A stretch of 64,000 nt of DNA from contig NZ_CP018632.1 of assembly GCF_002215215.1 (NCBI RefSeq), positions 186,501 to 250,500 of the forward strand, written 5' to 3'. The DNA is from Granulosicoccus antarcticus IMCC3135 (GTDB taxonomy: Bacteria > Pseudomonadota > Gammaproteobacteria > Granulosicoccales > Granulosicoccaceae). The notes beneath the pieces were generated by a model, which saw only the letters and a list, made by a program, of their open reading frames with translations, was not told where the DNA came from and did not search any database. The translations under genes and the position numbers were made by a program. Below, in pieces: positions 18,200 to 27,386 of this stretch (its first letter is position 1; each line of letters starts with the position of its first letter).

Positions 18200-18633
18200 G
18201 GTTGAGGGGGCTGGGGAGTACAAGAGGTTGCAGGATTGGAAGAAAGCGTAGTGGATGGCGGTGAAGATGCAAGCGGTGTTGCATGACAATCACTGGGTGC
18301 TGATGTGGACTGAGCCACCGGTGAGAACCACTCACCACTGAGCAGCAAGCGTAATTGCCGGGCGCTGGCCGGTGATAGCTCCTCATGACCCGTGGGCCAA
18401 CCTGTGAATTTGCCACGAGACAGTCTTTTTGTCATTAACCAGTAGCCGGTGCCGTCATAACTCAAGGCGCGAATCATGGTTTTTGCCCGGTTGATAAAGA
18501 CGAAAATGGTGCCATCAGTGGGATCCTGTCCCAGCGTGTTCCGGCACTGAGCAACGAAGCCGTCTATTCCCTTGCGAAAATCCGAAGGAGCCACGCCCAA
18601 CAGGATTGGGCTTTGATGAGTCAGCAGAATCAT
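18196..18633 (-). CDS. tnpB: IS66 accessory protein TnpB (Orf2)
   Basis: 145 aa. The diagnostic stretch DFRKGIDGFVAQCRN is followed by DPTDGTIFVFINRAKTMIRALSYDGTGYWL, as in all IS66 Orf2 proteins. The C-terminal 35 residues are low-complexity and Ser/Pro/Thr-rich, longer than typical. The start ATG overlaps the tnpA stop (TGATG) and its stop overlaps the tnpC start. Required for transposition together with TnpA and TnpC; the exact role is unclear. Confidence 0.92.
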   Translation of the reverse strand: MILLTHQSPILLGVAPSDFRKGIDGFVAQCRNTLGQDPTDGTIFVFINRAKTMIRALSYDGTGYWLMTKRLSRGKFTGWPTGHEELSPASARQLRLLLSGEWFSPVAQSTSAPSDCHATPLASSPPSTTLSSNPATSCTPQPPQP

Positions 18634-19076
18634 CAGGAGACCCTTGCGTTGTTGCTGATCCGGGCAGCGGCCTGGAACACCTCGTCGAGTGTGAATGCAC
18701 GATCGATACGAATCACAGTCTCGTTGGGTAACTCGATGATCAGACTGCCAGTGATTGGCGAAGCTGGTTCGGCTGCCACTTCTCCAGTGACAGGTAATCG
18801 AACGAAACCCGCCGTCGTATCGGTATGGACAGAGCGCTCAGCAGGCAACGTGCTCTGAGGCGTAGGTTGCGCATCAGACCATTGTTTGAGTGCATTGGCG
18901 TTGATGCGTAAGGCGCGGCAAATATGAAAGGCACAGTGATGATCCAGCAACGCTACGGCGCATAGACGCAATGTAATGGGTGTCGGCTCGCGTCGCAATC
19001 GGTTGCTACGCCATTGATCGAAGGCGTGCTGGGCGCTTCTCAGCGAGGGCTTGAAATCAACTACCTCTGCGTTCAT
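18633..19076 (-). CDS. tnpA: IS66 accessory protein TnpA (Orf1, helix-turn-helix)
   Basis: 147 aa from ATG 19076, which has GGAG 7 nt upstream; the frame stays open to 19127 but those codons lie close to the element end. The central region (CRALRINANALKQWSD) resembles the helix-turn-helix of IS66 TnpA, and the tail (ELPNETVIRIDRAFTLDEVFQ) matches the family's usual ending. First gene of the tnpABC operon. Confidence 0.85.
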   Translation of the reverse strand: MNAEVVDFKPSLRSAQHAFDQWRSNRLRREPTPITLRLCAVALLDHHCAFHICRALRINANALKQWSDAQPTPQSTLPAERSVHTDTTAGFVRLPVTGEVAAEPASPITGSLIIELPNETVIRIDRAFTLDEVFQAAARISNNARVS

Positions 19077-19163
19077 CGATCGTCTCCAGGGAGTAGGTTG
19101 CTGGCGGAGACACAGTGAACCAGACAATCAGGGTGATATTTTACTGGGCTGGCGTAAGCTCAC

Positions 19164-19171
19164 GTCAGATG
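19164..19171. repeat. 8-bp target duplication, right of IS66
   Basis: GTCAGATG, partner of 16413-16420. Confidence 0.9.
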
Positions 19172-19759
19172 TCGATCAGATCTTTGGCCTTCAAATAGCC
19201 AGGGTTGCGGTCGAAAACTCTGCCAGTAAATACGCAGAGCTAGCAACAAAGCATCTGACATGATCACGGCACGATCTTTAGCACCCTTGCCCTGTTCTAC
19301 TCTGAGTAAATTACGTTCACTGTCGATGTGGCGAACCTTTAGTGACACCAACTCGCTGAGTCGTAAGCCACAGCCGTAACAGGTTTGTAGCATAGTACGG
19401 TGTTTGAGATTACTCAGCTGATTAATGATGCTGGCCACCTCGGAACGTGTCAACAGTTCCGGAATACGCTGTGGTCTTTTCGGAACGATCACAGGCACCT
19501 CGAATGGGGGCCAGCCCATCACTTTTTCATAGAAAAACTGAATGCCGGCCAAATACCCCTGACAGCTTGCCGGAGCCAGCTTGCGTTCTTTGACCAGATA
19601 TTCAAAGAATGGCTGTAATTCGCAGAGCGAGATCTGATCCGGTGGACGGTGATAAAATTTGATGAGCTGTTTGACAGCGACGGCGTAGCTGTCATAGGTA
19701 TTGATTGAATAGCCGCGCTGCAGTATGGCATCCAGAAGTTTTTGACGTAAAGGTGTCAT
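19164..19759 (-). pseudogene. Tyrosine recombinase, N-terminal part (cut by IS66 element)
   Basis: About 198 codons with the SAM-like core-binding domain (MTPLRQKLLDAILQRGYS, then YLAGIQFFYEKVMGW) and the start of the catalytic domain, including the first active-site Arg in CYGCGLRLSELVSLK and the Lys of GKGAKDR. I start at ATG 19759 with GGAG 8 nt ahead. It stops soon after running into the IS66 terminus. The remaining catalytic residues lie at 16153-16412. Confidence 0.85.
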
Positions 19760-19881
19760 CAGATAACTCCTCATTCAGACCAAAAGCGGCCTGTGAATAG
19801 TTAAATACCGATGAATGTTGGAAGCACAGTTACAGGAGGAATCTGTCAGCTTTCAAAGCGCCGCGCAGCGGTTTAGTTCAA

Positions 19882-19913
19882 AATGCAATATGCTGTGCAC
19901 AGCATATTGCATT
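19882..19913. repeat. Perfect 32-bp palindrome
   Basis: AATGCAATATGCTGTG followed directly by its reverse complement CACAGCATATTGCATT, with no spacer. It lies at the 5' broken edge of a transposase fragment. It could be the scar of a hairpin-mediated rearrangement or a binding site; nothing nearby decides. Confidence 0.8.
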
Positions 19914-20727
19914 CTACGCCAATCAGAAGATCATCAAAGGGCTTGTTGGCGATGGCAATCACCTGGTGACCCGGATCAAAAACAACGCGGTAGGCTACAA
20001 GATGCCCGAACCTTGCCAGCGTCGAAAACGAGGTCGTCCACCCAAGTACGGCGAGCGAGTCCCCCTGGCGTCGATACGTCACAAGCCTGGCCCGTTCCAC
20101 AAAGCGCCCAGTCCAGTTTATGGCGATCACGCAGTCGTGATCAAGTATCGTGTGCGCGATCTGCTCTGGAAGCCTGCGGGGGGATTGGTACGCTTTGTCA
20201 TTGTGGAATATCCCAAGCGCGGCCACTGCCTGCTGATGTCCACGGATCTGAGCTTGAGCGCGCTGGAGATCATTGAACTCTACGGGCTGCGCTTCAAAAT
20301 CGAGCATAGCTTCAAGCAAGCCAAGGGCGTGATCGGCACGTACAGCTATCACCTGTGGATGCAGGACATGCAACCACTTCGTCGTCACCAGGGTGATCAG
20401 TATCTACACAAAAAACCGAAGGTCTATCGAGATCATGTGCATCGCAAAATCAAGGCCTATCACGTGCAAGTGCAAGCCGGTATTGTGGCTCAGGGCTTGA
20501 TGCAGTATCTGTCAGTCACCGAGGAGCAGCGTGTGTGGCAGGGCTTCGGCTCGTGGCTGCGCACAATACGGGCACATGTCGCGCCCTCCGAACGGGTAGT
20601 TGGAATGGCACTGCGAAATGCGTTGCCTGAATTTCTGCTAGGCAGTGGTGAAAAGCATGCCTTGGCGAAATTCATCACCGAACGTCAAGATACTGATTTG
20701 ATGCCAGAATTTCGTCTGGCTGCATAG
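19906..20727 (+). pseudogene. C-terminal part of an IS4-like DDE transposase
   Basis: The frame begins in HIAFYANQKIIKGLVGDGNH (in functional relatives DAYYA..., with the second acid) and goes on LVTRIKNNAVGY, GRPPKYGERV, LMSTDLSLSALEIIELYGLR and FKIEHSFKQAKGVIGTYSYH, the last containing the third acid, down to the natural end near 20727. About the first half of the protein is missing. The complementary N-terminal half of a related copy is at 35480-35940; a shorter piece is at 12640. Not active. Confidence 0.8.
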
Positions 20728-20753
20728 GGCATACATTCCACTCTTGAGGAGGG

Positions 20754-21250
20754 ACAGTAAGCGTTTCTATGGCGTTAAACCGGCAACCTTTGATTTTCTA
20801 GGTTTCACACACTATTACACTGCCGCAAGAGCGAATGGTCGATTTACTGTGGGACGGAAAACGATCAAAGGACAAATGGTGGTGTCGCTGAAAATAATTA
20901 AACGCGAATTGCGCCGTCGTATGCATCGACCTATCTCCGAAACTGGACGCTGGCTAAGTCGGGTATTGACAGGACATATGAATTACTTTTCTGTGCCTGG
21001 CAACTAACAAGAGTCTGGCCTACTTCTTTATCAGAGTCGAACGGCTCTGGCTGCGCTCTCTCAGGCGCAGAAGCCAACGTAACATAATGACGTGAGCGCG
21101 CTTTCATCGAATCAAGACGATCTTCTTTCCACTAATTAAAGTGCAACATCCTTACCCCAAGGCTCGCTTTGACGCCAAAAATCAAGGCAGGAGCCCGGTG
21201 CGTTAGTAGCGCACGCCGGGATCTGTGCGAGGGGTGCCGAGCAACCGGAA
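20754..21250 (+). pseudogene. Group II intron reverse transcriptase/maturase, C-terminal remnant
   Basis: FYGVKPATFDFLGFTHYYTA, then MHRPISETGRWLSRVLTGHM and NYFSVPGN are the end of the RT thumb and maturase (X) domain of a common proteobacterial group II intron type. After a stop at 21005 other frames give LYFRVERLWLRSL-like text and VQHPYPKARFDAKNQGRSPV, the usual end of this maturase type, so frameshifts have accumulated. The RT catalytic core is absent. It is a different intron type from those at 27386 and at 37670. Confidence 0.7.
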
Positions 21251-21673
21251 TTCCTATCGCGACCGTCTTGATCACCATGAATCAGAATCGGTGATCGACA
21301 AGCCCCAGAATATGCACTTTCGCAGCAGGCAGACTATCTGATTAACAGACACTTATCATGACCGCCAATGGAAAGTGAAAGAGGTGCGAACAGCTGAATA
21401 GTTACCCCGAATATAGGTAAATTCGAATCTTAGTGAATATTCATGTAGTAATTTATGAATAAACGTGTAAGTGCTTGTTATTACGAATTGCAATTGCCAA
21501 AAATTTGCCGCTTTAGTCTTGAGCTCCATGTTTTTGTGATGAAGGTTTCAATTTCATCGATAAAACATGTTAAGTCGCTACCAAGCTTGACCGATATAGA
21601 TACATAGGCGATCCAAGCCACTCATTATTTGGTCGTCAATATATTGTCGCAAATTGCGCATGAGGCGAACCAA
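21251..21673. other. Non-coding, nothing recognised
   Basis: Probably the 3' RNA part of the intron remnant at first, then AT-rich DNA without frame, repeat or clear promoter. Confidence 0.35.
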
Positions 21674-21841
21674 ATGAAAGCATTTATCGCAGGGCTGGTG
21701 TTACTTGCAGGTGTATTAAAAGCGGTAGGTACGCAGGCCGATCCTACGCAAAATATTATCGTTCAGATTTCATATTGGATTGATGCCTTGGCATTCTTAC
21801 TAATATACTTAATAGTAGTTACTCAAAAGGACAATAAGTAG
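21674..21841 (+). CDS. Small hypothetical membrane protein
   Basis: A 55-aa frame with two hydrophobic stretches (IAGLVLLAGVLKAVG and IDALAFLLIYLIVV) and a charged tail, so a two-helix hairpin in the membrane is possible. GAGGCG lies about 10 nt before the ATG; a longer frame starting at 21629 adds unlikely residues. No family known. It sits in transposon debris, so it may be a chance frame. Confidence 0.35.
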   Translation: MKAFIAGLVLLAGVLKAVGTQADPTQNIIVQISYWIDALAFLLIYLIVVTQKDNK

Positions 21842-21879
21842 AGAGCCCTAATTGTTGGACAGCAACCAGAGCACCTTTC

Positions 21880-22050
21880 GTTAATATGCTGTCTTCCTAA
21901 TTGCAGATTGAATGTAAAACGAATTGAGTTTGTTTTCCCCAGTGACTGGTGCCGGCGCTTGGTATTATAAAATTCGAAGTATCGACCTAATAACTGATTC
22001 GCATCGCCAACCGTGTCATAAGCTTGCAGGTAAACATATTTGTAATTCAC
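21880..22050 (-). pseudogene. IS3-family OrfB C-terminal fragment
   Basis: YKYVYLQAYDTVGDANQLLG followed by RYFEFYNTKRRHQSLGK is the conserved end of the IS3-type integrase (WIxFYNxxRxHxxL region), with third acid lost. Only about 50 codons survive. Confidence 0.7.
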
Positions 22051-22084
22051 ACTGCGTCACAGCCGTTCGACGAACACATTTACG

Positions 22085-22290
22085 AGAAAACCTGCTCAGA
22101 GAGTTTCTTCCACACATTGAAGGTGGAAGCCGTTCACGGTGAACTATTTTCAACACGTAAAATGATGAGAGTAGTCGCGTTCGATTACATAAAAACTGAC
22201 AGTAATAGAGTCATTCATCACGCATAATTCGGAAATACAAGTTCGGTTAAGTATGGGTTGGCACATGTGGCTTGATTGATTGTCCACTAG
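22085..22290 (+). pseudogene. IS3-family OrfB fragment, another copy and opposite strand
   Basis: CSESFFHTLKVEAVHGELFS and MRVVAFDYIKTDSNRVIHH are the segment around the third catalytic acid (ESFF.TLK.E) of a different IS3-type integrase; TSSVKYGLAHVA follows in another frame as the usual C-terminus. It abuts the previous fragment tail to tail. Confidence 0.7.
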
Positions 22291-22382
22291 GGAAGTTCAG
22301 ACGTTTCAATCATGATTACGACAAGCGGGTACCCCTGAGTTCGTCCTGGGCGCTATCCCAGTCAGAACTCAGCATGTTCAGC

Positions 22383-25300
22383 TTACTGTTTTGTATCTGA
22401 GTCTTCAAGATCGCCTATTGATCGCGCCAGTAAATTCGATGGTTCCAACGAACGCCCGTCTGAGCTGACTGCTGTTGAAACCATGGCTGCTATGCTATTG
22501 AATATGCAACCTTGCGAACAAGGTAGTAATCTCCCACCACGGATTTCAAACACTTTCCAATAGTCGTCATCAGCTGAGAGTTCGTTAGAGGGTGGTGTGA
22601 AAACTCTGGGCGATTGACCGCCAATCGACACTCTAACTTGGGCATTCGACGTGCTGGTGATCGAGCCCGAGCCTGTATAGTGTCTAACTGCATAGACGTA
22701 ACGGTCATCGGCGCCTGTTTCGAGGGTTTGCACTGTGATTGTCTCAGGACCAAAGCTGGATCGGTCATCTACATCCAACGACGCATTGCTGGCATTAGGG
22801 TCACTGTAATAGACGTGGTATTCAGTGTTATCACCCGTCAACTTAATTAAATGCGAGTCTAGATCACGTGGATTTTGACCCCAGCTTAACACTGTGCTCA
22901 TACCACCTACTGCGACAAATCCGGCTGGGTCCGTGGCAAGAGAACATTGCGTTTGCTCACTGAAATGCTCGCAGATAAAACCTGAAACATCGGAGTATCC
23001 TTCAACAGTGGCTTCGACGTTGTAAGTGTCATACGGCAGAGTCAGCTCAACTAGAAATACATCATTTGATTCACCACTGGCGACCTGAACGCCCCCCGAA
23101 TTAAACACTGTGTATGAAAACTGACTCAGCGGTAAGCCATTAGAAGAGTCTGATAAATCCAATGAAAGACTGCCATCTACTCGATCTGGCGCTTGCAGCC
23201 GAATAACACCAACATTTCCTTGGCTCTCATCGGACGTGGCGACTGTGTCAAAAGAACGCATTTCCGCTCGTAGCCCTGGAGCTGGAGATGAATTTGTCGA
23301 TCGAGTTGGATCTGCAAAAATCGTGATGCGAGAATTGGGAAAGAAAGGTAGCGACTCGGAGAAGCCGCCACTCTCATTAGTTTGAGTTGATAAGCCCTGA
23401 CCGTTGGGATAGCTTATAGACACGAACACGTTAGCTGCGGGGAAGCCACCGACTTCAACACGCCCGGCGACTACAATAGTTTCGCCTTGTTCAGGCTCGA
23501 TTATTTGCTCGCCTGTATTATTCAGTAAGTCGGTAATGTAGTGCCAAGCTGCGTGTGTACAATTTTCAGGTTCGTCAGCTTTACATAGCTCAAAACCGAC
23601 TTCTGTAAGATTCAAGCCACCAGAGTTTTTCGAACTGTGCGTGTATCCGAACTGATAGTCCTCATCACTAGTTATCCAGAAATCATGTTGAAACTGAGAA
23701 TTGAATTGTCCAGCCTCAAAACTATTTGCCTCAGAACTATTTGATGTGACCTCCGTGTGTCCTAGGTAATATTCGAAAACTGGCTTTCCTTCAATATTGC
23801 TTTCTAATGCACGCAACGTTTGAGACTTCCACAGTTGCCCATAGGAACTTATCAATCCGTCGTGGCTCGCTGTTCTATATCTATCAGGTAAAATAAGGTC
23901 GTCTAGTAAACCTCCAGGGTTTTCCTTCGAAGACTCAGCACCTATCAGTACGTTAGTAGAAATCATTGGGTATGATGCTGGATAGGTACTCGCCAAATCA
24001 AACGCAAGCTTACCAACTGGCTGGTCAGCAAGACCGATATACTGTTTCATTGTTTGTTCTTGAAACTCAGAGCCTTCAAATAATCCCAAACTTGGACTGT
24101 ATTCTTTCCCGAGCTGATGGCAGTTGATAGAACCACACAATGTGCTCGATACAACGCCGGCGTGATTGTCACTAAATCCTCTGTTGAACGTCCATGATTG
24201 ATCTCCACTTGTGTATTCGCTTGTGGAACCATACACACCGGAATGAGGTGATCCAACCGTTGTAACAGACGCTATCATGTTTTCGAAGCGTTGAATTGAT
24301 GACGTTGAATCCTGCACATCAAGCGACAGGCCTTGCAGCATTGTGCGAACCAAGACCCCACCAAAAGAATGAGACACAATATGTACTTTTTTTCCTGTAG
24401 CTGTATTGATCTGTTCGATTGCAGTGGCCAGCTCTTCCGCTACCAGTTCAAATCTCGCGTTAGTTTGCCAGCGGAATGTCAATGGGAAAAATCGCCGTTC
24501 AGCGTCTAGCTCGAGTTCTTGAATCATGCCTGTCAACCGCCCAAAATAATCATCTCTTCCACCTAAAGCACCACTGGGGTCGAATCCGTGTACAAAAAGA
24601 ACAGGCTCTCTACCTTGATAATTCGCGACATCCGTGCTGCTAATAGTTGATTGAAGCGCAGTCGCACATTGGATTTTTACGTCGATATCATCATAGTGAG
24701 ATAACAAACCCTGTGTAACTAACGGTTCAAACGTTGGTAGCACGCGCGGTTCGCCACCGTTTTCAAATCTGCTTTCGTCAAAGGAAACATTTGAAACAAA
24801 AACGCCTTCTGTTCCTGACCACACATTCGACATCAAATAGTCGTCTGGATATTTGACTGAATTGTTGTAACGAAGGTTAGAACAGACAGCCGGAACGTTG
24901 AACTGAGAGAGGCTATTTACACGACTTCTACTCTGTATGTTTCTGTCGGCACTAGACCGAACTTCGCCGTCCGAGAACGCATCACTATTTCGAAAATTGA
25001 CATATAGCTCAGTGAGTGGGGCATGATCCAACGTGATTTTTCCTCTATCACTTTCAGATATTTCTGGCAGAGAATCAAATTTAAAAGCATATTCAGACGG
25101 ACCACTTTCTACTAGTGAAAAGCTAAGTGTGTAGTCACTTTCCAAGTCACCATTACTGCGGATTAAAACATCATTCCACTCTGTCGAGATGACTCCGCCA
25201 GATGCGGGCATCAAACCCGACAAAAGTATTGTTTCCAAGGCGATGTAAAGCGAGTAATCTAGAGTTTCCGAGAACGATATCCCATCAGTGTTGCTTATCG

Positions 25301-25664
25301 AATACGAGATAGTGAAGGGCAAAGTTACTCCACCTGTTGTAGACGCTGGGGGGCTTAATTTCAGATTTAACTCATCATCAATACTCGCCCAATCTGGAGC
25401 ACCTGAGAGGCTGAGCGATGACACCGTGCTATCACCGTAGGTAGTCAAAATCGGCACGACAACAATCTCACCGGGAACTACTGAGGTGCCGACGTTTTCA
25501 TCGATTTGAAGGGTGTAGTTAAAGTTTGCGATGTCAACGCTGTCGACGCCCGGTTCAATATTTTGCCCGTCATTCTGCAGCTCATTGGAGTTTGATGAGG
25601 AGTCGCAGCCTACCAAATATAAACAGACTATTGTGGTGGCGAGAATACTAACCGAGTGCTTCAT
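22383..25664 (-). CDS. Large lipoprotein with alpha/beta-hydrolase (lipase-like) domain
   Basis: 1093 aa. The signal peptide ends in a lipobox LVGC, so it is anchored in the envelope, probably the outer membrane. The first 330 residues look like beta-sandwich segments. From about residue 350 an alpha/beta-hydrolase domain starts with the oxyanion segment VLFVHGFDPSGALGG; the nucleophile elbow is VHIVSHSFGGVLVR, as in PGAP1/lipase class proteins. From about 720 comes a carboxypeptidase-regulatory-like beta domain (VEVGGFPAANVFVSISYPNG), and near 930 a YfaP/DUF2135-like domain (WGQNPRDLDSHL, then YYSDPNASNASLDVDD). Probably a surface esterase or lipase. Single gene with intact frame amid transposon debris. 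Confidence 0.8.
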   Translation of the reverse strand: MKHSVSILATTIVCLYLVGCDSSSNSNELQNDGQNIEPGVDSVDIANFNYTLQIDENVGTSVVPGEIVVVPILTTYGDSTVSSLSLSGAPDWASIDDELNLKLSPPASTTGGVTLPFTISYSISNTDGISFSETLDYSLYIALETILLSGLMPASGGVISTEWNDVLIRSNGDLESDYTLSFSLVESGPSEYAFKFDSLPEISESDRGKITLDHAPLTELYVNFRNSDAFSDGEVRSSADRNIQSRSRVNSLSQFNVPAVCSNLRYNNSVKYPDDYLMSNVWSGTEGVFVSNVSFDESRFENGGEPRVLPTFEPLVTQGLLSHYDDIDVKIQCATALQSTISSTDVANYQGREPVLFVHGFDPSGALGGRDDYFGRLTGMIQELELDAERRFFPLTFRWQTNARFELVAEELATAIEQINTATGKKVHIVSHSFGGVLVRTMLQGLSLDVQDSTSSIQRFENMIASVTTVGSPHSGVYGSTSEYTSGDQSWTFNRGFSDNHAGVVSSTLCGSINCHQLGKEYSPSLGLFEGSEFQEQTMKQYIGLADQPVGKLAFDLASTYPASYPMISTNVLIGAESSKENPGGLLDDLILPDRYRTASHDGLISSYGQLWKSQTLRALESNIEGKPVFEYYLGHTEVTSNSSEANSFEAGQFNSQFQHDFWITSDEDYQFGYTHSSKNSGGLNLTEVGFELCKADEPENCTHAAWHYITDLLNNTGEQIIEPEQGETIVVAGRVEVGGFPAANVFVSISYPNGQGLSTQTNESGGFSESLPFFPNSRITIFADPTRSTNSSPAPGLRAEMRSFDTVATSDESQGNVGVIRLQAPDRVDGSLSLDLSDSSNGLPLSQFSYTVFNSGGVQVASGESNDVFLVELTLPYDTYNVEATVEGYSDVSGFICEHFSEQTQCSLATDPAGFVAVGGMSTVLSWGQNPRDLDSHLIKLTGDNTEYHVYYSDPNASNASLDVDDRSSFGPETITVQTLETGADDRYVYAVRHYTGSGSITSTSNAQVRVSIGGQSPRVFTPPSNELSADDDYWKVFEIRGGRLLPCSQGCIFNSIAAMVSTAVSSDGRSLEPSNLLARSIGDLEDSDTKQ

Positions 25665-25906
25665 TTAAAGTATATATGCCTTAAAACCCAGTCAGGACTA
25701 TACGTGATTAAGGATTCACACAACAATCTATTTATGCAAAGTCCGGCCCAATCCAGGAACTCTCGATGGAGAATACTGATCAGGAGTACAGGTTTCATCT
25801 AGCCTCACTTTGCCAAGAGAGTTTTTGCCTCCCTAAAAATTATTCATAAGGCTATAGCAGTGGTAAGACTCGGAAGCCGTTCGAGTAATCTTAGTGGGCT
25901 ATATAT

Positions 25907-27386
25907 CAATGGCACTCGGTTAGAGCCAAGGGTCTGATCTAAAAGAGATTTCAGGAATTTTGTAGTGGCCGGCTCCGGCGAGTACGTTTCAGGTTGCGAA
26001 ACAATCAACGTAACCGAAACCAGCCACCATGCAGCCTACCTGTGACTTGCCTTTAGAGCAACACCTGCGCTCCAGATTCGACTCTATCGGGGTGTTCAAT
26101 TTGATTACCGATAATCGCTTCTTCGACACCGTCGAGTCAAATCTGCCTGCACATCGCGAACGCATTTATCCACCGACCGAAACTCTGGCGATGTTCGTCG
26201 CATAGGTTCTTAACGACGATGGTTCTTGTCAACGGGCCGTTAACGAGCGAATCGTTCGCTGCCTGCAGCATGGGTTGTGGCCACCGGGAAACTCGACAGC
26301 AGCCTATTGTGAGGCGCGCGCCCCCTTGCCCGTATTGCTGGTCGAAACACTCTTCAAGACGGTTGGCCAGCGAGTCAGTGATAACGCCTTGCCCGAGTGG
26401 CTTTGGCGGGGCGTTCTGTCTATTTCATTGATGGTACCGGACTGACGATGCCGGGCACGCCCGACAACCAGCGCGCGTATCCGCAACCGTCCAGCCAGCA
26501 GGAGGACATTGGTTTGCCCCGAAGCTCGCTTCGGTTGCATTGTCGTGTGCAGCCACGGATGCGATCATTGATGCGGTGATCGCACCAGCCAAGGGCAAGT
26601 CAACCGGGGAGCTGTCGCAAATGCGGACTCTGGCTCGCAGTTTGACGCCGGGGGATCTCCTGGTCTGCGATGCGATTTTCGAAACTTACTGGACATTTGC
26701 GATGCTGGAAGGTATCGGTTGCGATGGGATTTTCGAAATCAACGGCAGTCGCTCCCGCCCTGAAAAACGACGCGCATACCTGACACTGCATCGTCCAAGC
26801 CAGCCTGAGTGGATGAATGCCGAGACTTACGAATCGTGTCCGAAGCAAATCAGGGTGCGTCAGGTAATCAGCCGCCGTCGCGGGTATCAGGACACTTTTT
26901 TCATTACCTCACTCACTGACCAACGTTCGGTCAGTGCCAAAGAGATAGTCGCACTGTACTAGCGTCGATGTAACGTGGAGACGGATTTTCGCTCGCTCAA
27001 GTGCGCTCTGGATGCGGGAATACTGAGTTGCCTCAGTGCAGACATAATCAAGAAGGAACTCTGGGTGCGCCTGCTTGATTATAATTTGACACGGTTATTG
27101 ATGAGTGAAGCCGCTGCGTTGTGTCATCGAGAGCCTCGTTCAATTAGCTTCCGGCATACCGTGCAACTGTGGAGTGCCTGGTCCCAGTGTGGTCAGCAAC
27201 TTAATGCCCATGGCTGGGGCTATTTGCTCCGAGCGGTTGCTGGACGTCGGGTCGGGAATCGCCCGGGACGCCGAGAGCCAAGAGCCATAAAACGAAGACC
27301 CAAACAACGAAAACTGCTGAACATGCCGCGATCAGATGCGCGAACTTGCTGTCATAGATATGAGCAGTGATCGCTTATCCGAGTGC
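25907..27386 (+). mobile_element. IS4-family insertion sequence, copy 2, decayed
   Basis: Same left end as copy 1 (CAATGGCACTCGGTTAG at 25907-25923). The right end keeps only TATCCGAGTGC (27376-27386), exactly where the group II intron starts, so the intron or another event removed the last bases. The transposase frame beginning at ATG 26030 has a TAG at 26203, a one-base loss near 26408, a one-base gain near 26525 and a TAG at 26959. The first 20 codons are in the correct frame here, unlike in copy 1. Confidence 0.85.
26030..27370 (+). pseudogene. IS4-family transposase, disrupted
   Basis: Matches the copy at 14642-16018 over its whole length with roughly nine residues in ten alike in surviving stretches (for example LSQMRTLARSLTPGDLL, IFEINGSRSRPEKRRAYLTL). 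Two nonsense codons and two compensating indels destroy it; the YREK motif is hit directly (tyrosine followed by TAG, then RRCNVETDFRSLK). Confidence 0.88.

Larger units (their letters stand above)
16421..19163 (-). mobile_element. IS66-family insertion sequence, 2743 bp
   Basis: Ends: GTGAGCTTACGCCAGCCCAG at the left and its reverse complement ending in CTGGGCTGGCGTAAGCTCAC at the right, continuing to 26 bp of perfect inverted repeat. It carries tnpA, tnpB and tnpC on the minus strand with 1-nt and 4-nt overlaps, and is flanked by an intact 8-bp duplication. All parts needed for transposition appear complete, so it may be recent and active. It interrupts a tyrosine recombinase gene. Confidence 0.95.
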
